A stretch of DNA of 64,000 bases, from contig CAUJLY010000006.1 in NCBI GenBank assembly GCA_963281155.1, positions 2,728,001 to 2,792,000 on the forward strand. The letters run 5' to 3'. The stretch comes from Rhabditophanes sp. KR3021. Taxonomy: Eukaryota; Nematoda; Chromadorea; Rhabditida; Alloionematidae. Below are positions 58,346 to 64,000 of this stretch, piece after piece. Under the pieces are notes generated by a model that worked only from the letters and a program-made list of their open reading frames with translations, was not told where the DNA came from and did no database searches. The position numbers and the translations under genes are program-made. The number at the start of each line of letters is the position of its first letter. Positions within the stretch are counted from its first letter, which is position 1.

Positions 58346-61300
58346 TGATATACATGGTGATAGACTAAGGAGTGTTGTATTAAACTATAAGCACTACCAC
58401 AATTGTAACATCTATCTGTCTATTTTAAAATTTCATAAGTGTCTTTAGCTTCAAAAAGGCAAAGACTTTATATAAAAATGCTGATTATATATTTATATAT
58501 ATTCCATTATATCCATCCTGATAAAGGCATAAACTTTTAAAAGAGATTGCATTTTAATTTATTTGTTATAACTGGAGGAAATTAATTTTTGGACAAGGTT
58601 TTAACAAATGTTTCCAATCTTTTCACTACAAAAACAATTAACAAATATTTTTTGACACATTGGGTGATTGCTTTGTTTGGTCTTTGAGTGATAAATAGTA
58701 TATTGGTGGTGCATTATAATTCTAATTATCAAAGATTAATTCTTATTTTGTCCTTTAGACTGAATTCATAATCTAAATTAAAAATTAACTCTAACTTCAT
58801 TATGGAGTTCCATAAATTGACATGTTTAAAAAGTTGGTGCTGGGTTGAGACCATTAAACTAAATTAATTGCTTCTTTTTGGCTGCCTTAAGATACCACAA
58901 AAAACATGATGTAATCCCAAATAAGTTGTTTTTATTACATCATCATTTTATATTTCTTTACATATTTAGACTATTCCATATTAAACAAACAATAAATGTA
59001 TTGTATGTACCTAACTTTTTAATAAATGTTTTCAACTTTTTTGTTTTGTTTAGAAAAAACATATGTTTGTAATTATGAATTCTCAAGGAATTAAAATAAT
59101 TTGAATGTACTCTTGTGATAATAACAGGCTTAATTGAGGTAACTTCATGCAATTATCTTGAATTTCGTTATACAAAATTTCTTTAAACAGATTTCACCAT
59201 AAATTTTAAAAGAATTTACCATTTTTAAAATTTGCCACTTAATTTTGCTCAATGATGATAAATTTATGTACCCATTTTTATTTATTATTAATCAAAATTG
59301 TAAATAGTAGATGTTTTTTGACAATTTATTATTATTGCAGCCACATCCTCAGCCCCGAAACAACAAAAATGGAAGAATATATTTATTTGCACTTGTTTTT
59401 TATTTTTAGTTAAATTAATAGAGACAAGAGAAAGGATCCAATTAATTGGCAGTTTGTTATTACTACATATTCTGTTCTTTTAAACAAGTCTTAAAAGTTT
59501 CGATATTATTTTATTTCCGAAACAAAATTCCCATTTAATGCCCACTTTATTCATTTCTAACTTATATCTCCAAACAAATAAAAAAGTGGTGAGTCTAAAT
59601 ACAGAACAAAGTAAATTATTTGGTCCTTTCCGCCGTTAATGTGTCCAAGAATTTTTCAAATTATCACGCCTATGATTATCATCTTTTTGGCTAGTACATA
59701 GCCACACTCAGAAATATTCCATATATAACACTCACATAATTTGGTTATCAAAATTATTTCCTCATCCGTATCTCCTTTAGTAGGACCTCATTTAGATTTC
59801 ATTTCTTCCTCTTCCACAAGAGAGCATCAACCTTTTAAATAGGAAAAATGAGTTTTAACTTCTTATTGTCGGCAAATAAAGAATCTGTACCCACTTACTG
59901 CAAACAATTAATTAGGCATATAAAAACTTTAATACCACCCCAAATTATCTTCCCTATCATGCACATCTTTTTAGTACATAATCTTATTTAAGTATTGCCA
60001 TCCAAATAAATTGGAATAATTTTGATCTTTAAGCTTTCCTATTAATCTCAACTTTTCATCTGTTTGCATTTCTAAAAAATATTTTTGACATCAGACAATA
60101 ATTATTATTAAAAAACGTTACAATTTCTTGGTACATGTTCCTTTTTGTACGAGAGGGTAGCTTTTTGTTTTAATGGGTTCATTTCAAGCGTAAATATGGC
60201 TGATTATTTCTTTAATAGTTCAACTATCCAAAGTTTGATGTACGTCTTGTTTGTTTGACCAAAAGGGGCATAGAAATATTTGAAAGGTATATGAAAGGCA
60301 TTTTAAGTTCGTTATTGTTTGTTACTTCAGCGGAAACTTTATTAAACATTTAAAAGTTTCTTTCAGCCAGACTAAAACAAAAATTGTTTAGACTGATGGT
60401 TTTATACTGGCTACTAATTATTGCAACACCAAATATAGGCTCAATTTCGTTAAAACCTCAAATTTCATAGCTAAACCCGTGGTGTGGTTTAATCAAAAAA
60501 TTAACTTTTTCATCTTGACATTTCTTGATATTTGAGATCTAATACTAAAATTATATAAGATGCCAATCTGACTAGTAAAACAAAAACCCTGTATATACAT
60601 TTTTCATATGCATAACTTAAATATTAAAAGAGTACAAAAAATACAGAGGAAATGAATATTTTTTGATAAACAACTTAAGTTTCATTTGTTCGTTTTAATA
60701 ATCATTTTTTTTGCCTTCTATAAATATATCATGCTAAATCTTAATTGAGGTTACTCATTAAACAACAGTACAATTTTCTTGTATTATTTTCCATGCAGCT
60801 AAATGCAATGCAAAATATTGTTAATAACACACAGATATTTGTATGTATTCATAGATGTGTCATAAGTTTGTTATTCAAACAACTTTTAATAGTTCGATTA
60901 ATTTTATAAATCAAAGATCCTCCTTTCGGTATTAATGAAATTTCTCGGTTATTATAAAAATCTTTTAATATAGCATTTTTAATTTCATTTTCGATGTATT
61001 ATTATATTAAGCAAATTGTTTTTTCCTTACATCCTAATAAATATTTTATATACATTTTAAAAAATAATAATTATAGTCATCTAGTCTGAAATTACGCTGT
61101 TACATAATTCACGATATTCAAATTGCACTTCCTGTAAGGCATGATATGTTTATAAATGTTAATTTTTTATTATACTTTAAAGACTCTATAGTGAGCTTTC
61201 AAATCAAATTATTATAAAGGTGTGTGTGTAGTTTTACCAATTTTTCATTACTCTAAAAAGGTTGTTCATGGAATGTTCGGTTATTCTTAAATTTTGCCAC

Positions 61301-61701
61301 ATCTTTCCTTTAATAAATAAATGCATATAAATATATCTGTTTATTTGTTGAAACTTTCCACAAATAACATTTTACATAATTCAAGCCTTTCCTATACTGG
61401 ATTATCAACCAAATTTCTATTTTATGTTTACGTTCACTCCTTACAAAGATACATACTCTTGAGATATTGTTTAAAAGGAATAAAGTAATTTTATAAAATT
61501 AAATCATGTTCAAAACTATTTTTAAATTGATAACAAACACTTCTACATGACAATATTTTTATCTTTTCACACTAAAAAGTTACTTTTATATACCCTTTTA
61601 TTACCACCTAATACTGTTTTCTTAATTGAAAATAAAAAATATTCACAATGCTACATTTTATAGTTTGCCCACCCATTTTTGGTCTTAATTGAATCAAGAA
61701 C
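58346..61701. other. Large intergenic region
   Basis: 3.3 kb, AT-rich. The first 200 bases are still weakly similar to the TBCK 3' flank. Open frames at 58878-59152 on both strands are AT-driven. The rest presumably includes upstream control sequence of the RASD-like gene. No RNA gene or element recognised. Confidence 0.45.
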
Positions 61702-62861
61702 ATGAGTCTAATTCGTAGAAGATCTAAAAGAGTTCCCGGCCTTGAAAAGATACCAGTCTTGAGAACGGGAAGTGTTAACCCATCCGAACTAGACATGCCA
61801 TCGAATGAAGCTTTAAGTTGTCCAAATTCACCTGCCGTCAAAAAGGTACGCACTCTAAATTAATTAAATATATCATTAACTAAACTCGTACTTTTAAGAT
61901 GTTTCGATTAGTCGTTGTTGGATCGGCTAGAACAGGAAAAACTTCTATTGTCAACCGTTTTTTGGAGAATGAATTTGAGGACAGATATCTTCCGACCATT
62001 GAAAATTTTCATCGCAAAACATACAAGAACAAAGGAGAAATTTATCAACTCGACATCCTAGACTGCTCTGGAATAGATCCTTTCCCTGCAGCAAGAAAAC
62101 TATCATATGTTACGGTAATTTTATCTACTTTCTCTTCAGCGTATCATTTTTCACAACTTTAGGGGGAAATGTTTGTATTGGTATGTTCGGTCGATCATCC
62201 TGAAAGTTTAAACCAAATTAGTGAAATAAAAAATCAAATAATTGAGTGTAAAAATTCAAGAGGTCTAAACACATCACACATTCCAATGATATTTGTCCTT
62301 AACAAGATAGATCTCCCAAGAGTCAAATGGAATTTTAATGAAGCCCAATTTGCTAATCTGGTCAAACAAAATACCAACAACCCTACTGGATATATACTCG
62401 TTTCAGCTGCTAAGAATGAAAATATCGAAAATTTGTTTTCAAATATCTTTTTACAAGCAAGGCTTCCAAAATTTATGTCCCCGAACGTTCATAAACAATT
62501 GCGTGTTAAACATTCAGCTGATGGTGTTTCTGGGGAGGGAGGTTTAGCTGGAAGCAGTAGAAGCCATCTTCTCCAACTAATGCGCTCTAAGTTTTCCAAA
62601 GACAACGATGATGAAAGGTAAATATTGTAATAAAAGGATTAAATAATATTTTTTAGCTACACCGAGTTGAATGTCAGAAGATCTAGTTTAAGAACGGAAA
62701 TTTTGTTGTCCAGAGCCAAGTCAATGGAAGTTCGTCGCAAAAAGTCCAATAACATCGGACACAAGATCTCCATCAAAACCCTTGGTAATGGTGACCCCTC
62801 ATACATTGTCGAGGCGTGTGGGATGCACGAATCTGGAATGAGAAAATGTGTTATTATGTAA
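61702..62861 (+). CDS. RASD/Dexras-type small GTPase with farnesylation box
   Basis: Exons 61702-61845, 61899-62114, 62163-62617 and 62657-62861 give 339 residues, longer than Ras because of a 48-residue N-terminus and a basic C-terminal extension, as in RASD1/Rhes. G motifs: P-loop GSARTGKTS, switch I YLPTIENFHRKTY, switch II YQLDILDCSGIDPFPAARKL, G4 NKID and G5 SAAK. The DxSGxxPFPAxR pattern is diagnostic of RASD proteins, which lack the catalytic Gln61 of Ras and so are expected to be largely GTP-loaded. A family match MSPNVHKQLRV follows the G domain. The C-terminus CVIM is a CaaX box; Met favours farnesyl transfer. In mammals these proteins modulate G-protein, adenylyl cyclase and nitric oxide signalling. 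Confidence 0.9.
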
Positions 62862-62968
62862 TTCTTGTTTACTATTATTATATTTTTAATAACATTAATT
62901 AATCAGCATCAATTAGACTTATTTTTACCTTAAGCTTTTAAAAAAACTTATTTGTACTTTTTTTGAAT

Positions 62969-62974
62969 AATAAA
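62969..62974 (+). terminator. Candidate polyadenylation signal AATAAA of the RASD-like gene
   Basis: About 107 bases past the stop. The convergent lipocalin-related gene ends at 63146. Confidence 0.4.
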
Positions 62975-63145
62975 ATTATGGATGTAAAGTTTGTTTTTGA
63001 GTTAGTGATATATAGCATTATTAAATTTATTATCTGATTTCTATCACAATAAATAAACAAATTTTGTCAAGTGGACTTATATTATTAAATTATTATTAAG
63101 AGATTTTTGCTTTGTGAATTAAAATATGTTATTAAATTGAATTCT

Positions 63146-64000
63146 TTACTTCCCGGCACCAGAGAAAGTTGGAGTGTATTGACATTGGCTGTAATCGACT
63201 GGAGAGATCATATTGAAAGCCTTGGTCATTACGTTGATGTAATCTGAAAAGTATAAGTTAATATGTTAAATATAAGTTGATATAAAGCGATATATTTTGT
63301 GTTCGCTTACTGTTATCTTCAAGGAATTGCAAAACACTCTTCATATGTTGCTTTTGGAATCTTTCAGGTTCTCTGGCAATGACGAAGACTGGAAATCTGA
63401 CCCAAGTAGAAACAACAGCATAATCATATTGATTAAATTCATTAAGTGGTCCGAGTTTGATGACCCAGAATGGCTCAGCATCAGGGGAATTAGATGAATG
63501 AAGTAAAAATTGCCCAGTTTCTCCACTCTTAAAACCATAACCAAGGGAAAAACGTGGTGGTCCACTTGGATTTCCTTCACGGTAAAATTTCAAAATTGTG
63601 AAAGAGGCAGAGTAGGAATTATTTGTAAGTGCTCCAAAGTGGGAAACGGTGCAGGCTTCGCGGATCACATGTGGACTGTTGATAACCTGAAAAATGCAAT
63701 TAGATCAAGGTCATTAATTTAAGTTACTTACTTGGAACCAACGGCCCATCATACGAGCAACTTCGACATTCTCAGCAGCAGGGTGTATTGCTCTAAATAC
63801 ATCCTTAGCCAAATTTTTGGTGGCATCCTTTGGAAGTAAACGAGAAATGGATGATCCTAAGAGTGTGTTAGTTGGCGGGATCATTTGAGGAACAATTTGT
63901 CCGACAATGTAGTTGAAGTTAGTTAATCCTGGAATGGTATTTACTCCTGGCACAGTTGGGATATCAGCTGGTCCTGGGAATCCTGGTACTGGGATTGGGG
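63146..64000 (-). CDS. Lipocalin-related secreted protein, 5' end beyond the window
   Basis: Exons complement of 63732 to the right edge (open at 64000), 63311-63686 and 63146-63243. The visible protein starts in a Pro/Gly-rich region (PGFPGPADIPTVPG), so the N-terminus, and any signal peptide, lie outside. The lipocalin-like core begins ARMMGRWFQVINSPHV, which holds the GxW of the first strand. It continues through CTVSHFG, FWVIKLGPLNEFNQYDYAVV and VFVIAREPERF, typical of the later strands, and ends QCQYTPTFSGAGK. Nematode lipocalin-related (LPR) proteins are secreted and help organise apical matrix and cuticle precursors. Introns are short and phases agree. Orthology to a particular LPR cannot be set from this part. 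Confidence 0.75.

Noticed and set aside
58878..59152. Frames on both strands near 59 kb
   Set aside because: Two overlapping hydrophobic frames in opposite strands with AT-rich composition; no support.

Overview
The window reads as nuclear DNA of an animal, most likely a nematode. It is strongly AT-rich, most introns are short (about 44-70 bases) with GT..AG ends, and genes are separated by long AT-rich spacers. Several gene types fit a nematode best: a lipocalin-related secreted protein, a seven-repeat cysteine-rich (lustrin-type) secreted protein, and an F-spondin carrying a Kunitz domain. No species can be named from the sequence alone. All exon boundaries were placed by hand from splice signals, reading phase and remembered family sequence; no alignment was run.

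Layout, left to right. An organic solute transporter alpha-like gene (1126-2403, +). A Ral GTPase-activating complex beta subunit (RALGAPB-like, 4290-10867, +). Tail-to-tail with it, a Toll-like leucine-rich-repeat receptor with no TIR domain (11128-13917, -). A seven-PDZ scaffold of the GRIP family (18368-34734, +) has three candidate alternative first exons. From 36 to 43.4 kb lies a compact block of six small secreted or membrane genes on both strands: a cathepsin L-like protease, a four-pass membrane protein, a type II membrane glycoprotein, a lustrin-type Cys-rich protein, a mucin-like protein with a 36-bp tandem repeat, and a small helical secreted protein. Then come F-spondin (45051-47786, -), a DEG/ENaC channel (48374-50280, +), a TRIC channel (TMEM38-like, 51242-52268, +), TBCK (53060-55693, +) with a decayed partial tandem copy (57420-58345), a RASD/Dexras-like small GTPase (61702-62861, +), and a partial lipocalin-related gene running off the right edge (63146-64000, -).

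There is no operon-like logic, but several genes belong to neuronal, signalling or matrix biology: GRIP, F-spondin, DEG/ENaC, RASD, the Toll-like receptor.

The most notable signal is a set of single-base frame breaks in otherwise well-conserved genes. RALGAPB, TMEM38 and TBCK each need exactly one base skipped (+1). In all three the break directly follows an in-frame GGG codon. The TBCK tandem copy lacks the extra base, which gives an internal control. Assembly or polishing errors are the simplest explanation; true insertions or recoding are the alternatives. The DEG/ENaC gene has a fourth break of the opposite kind at a splice junction.
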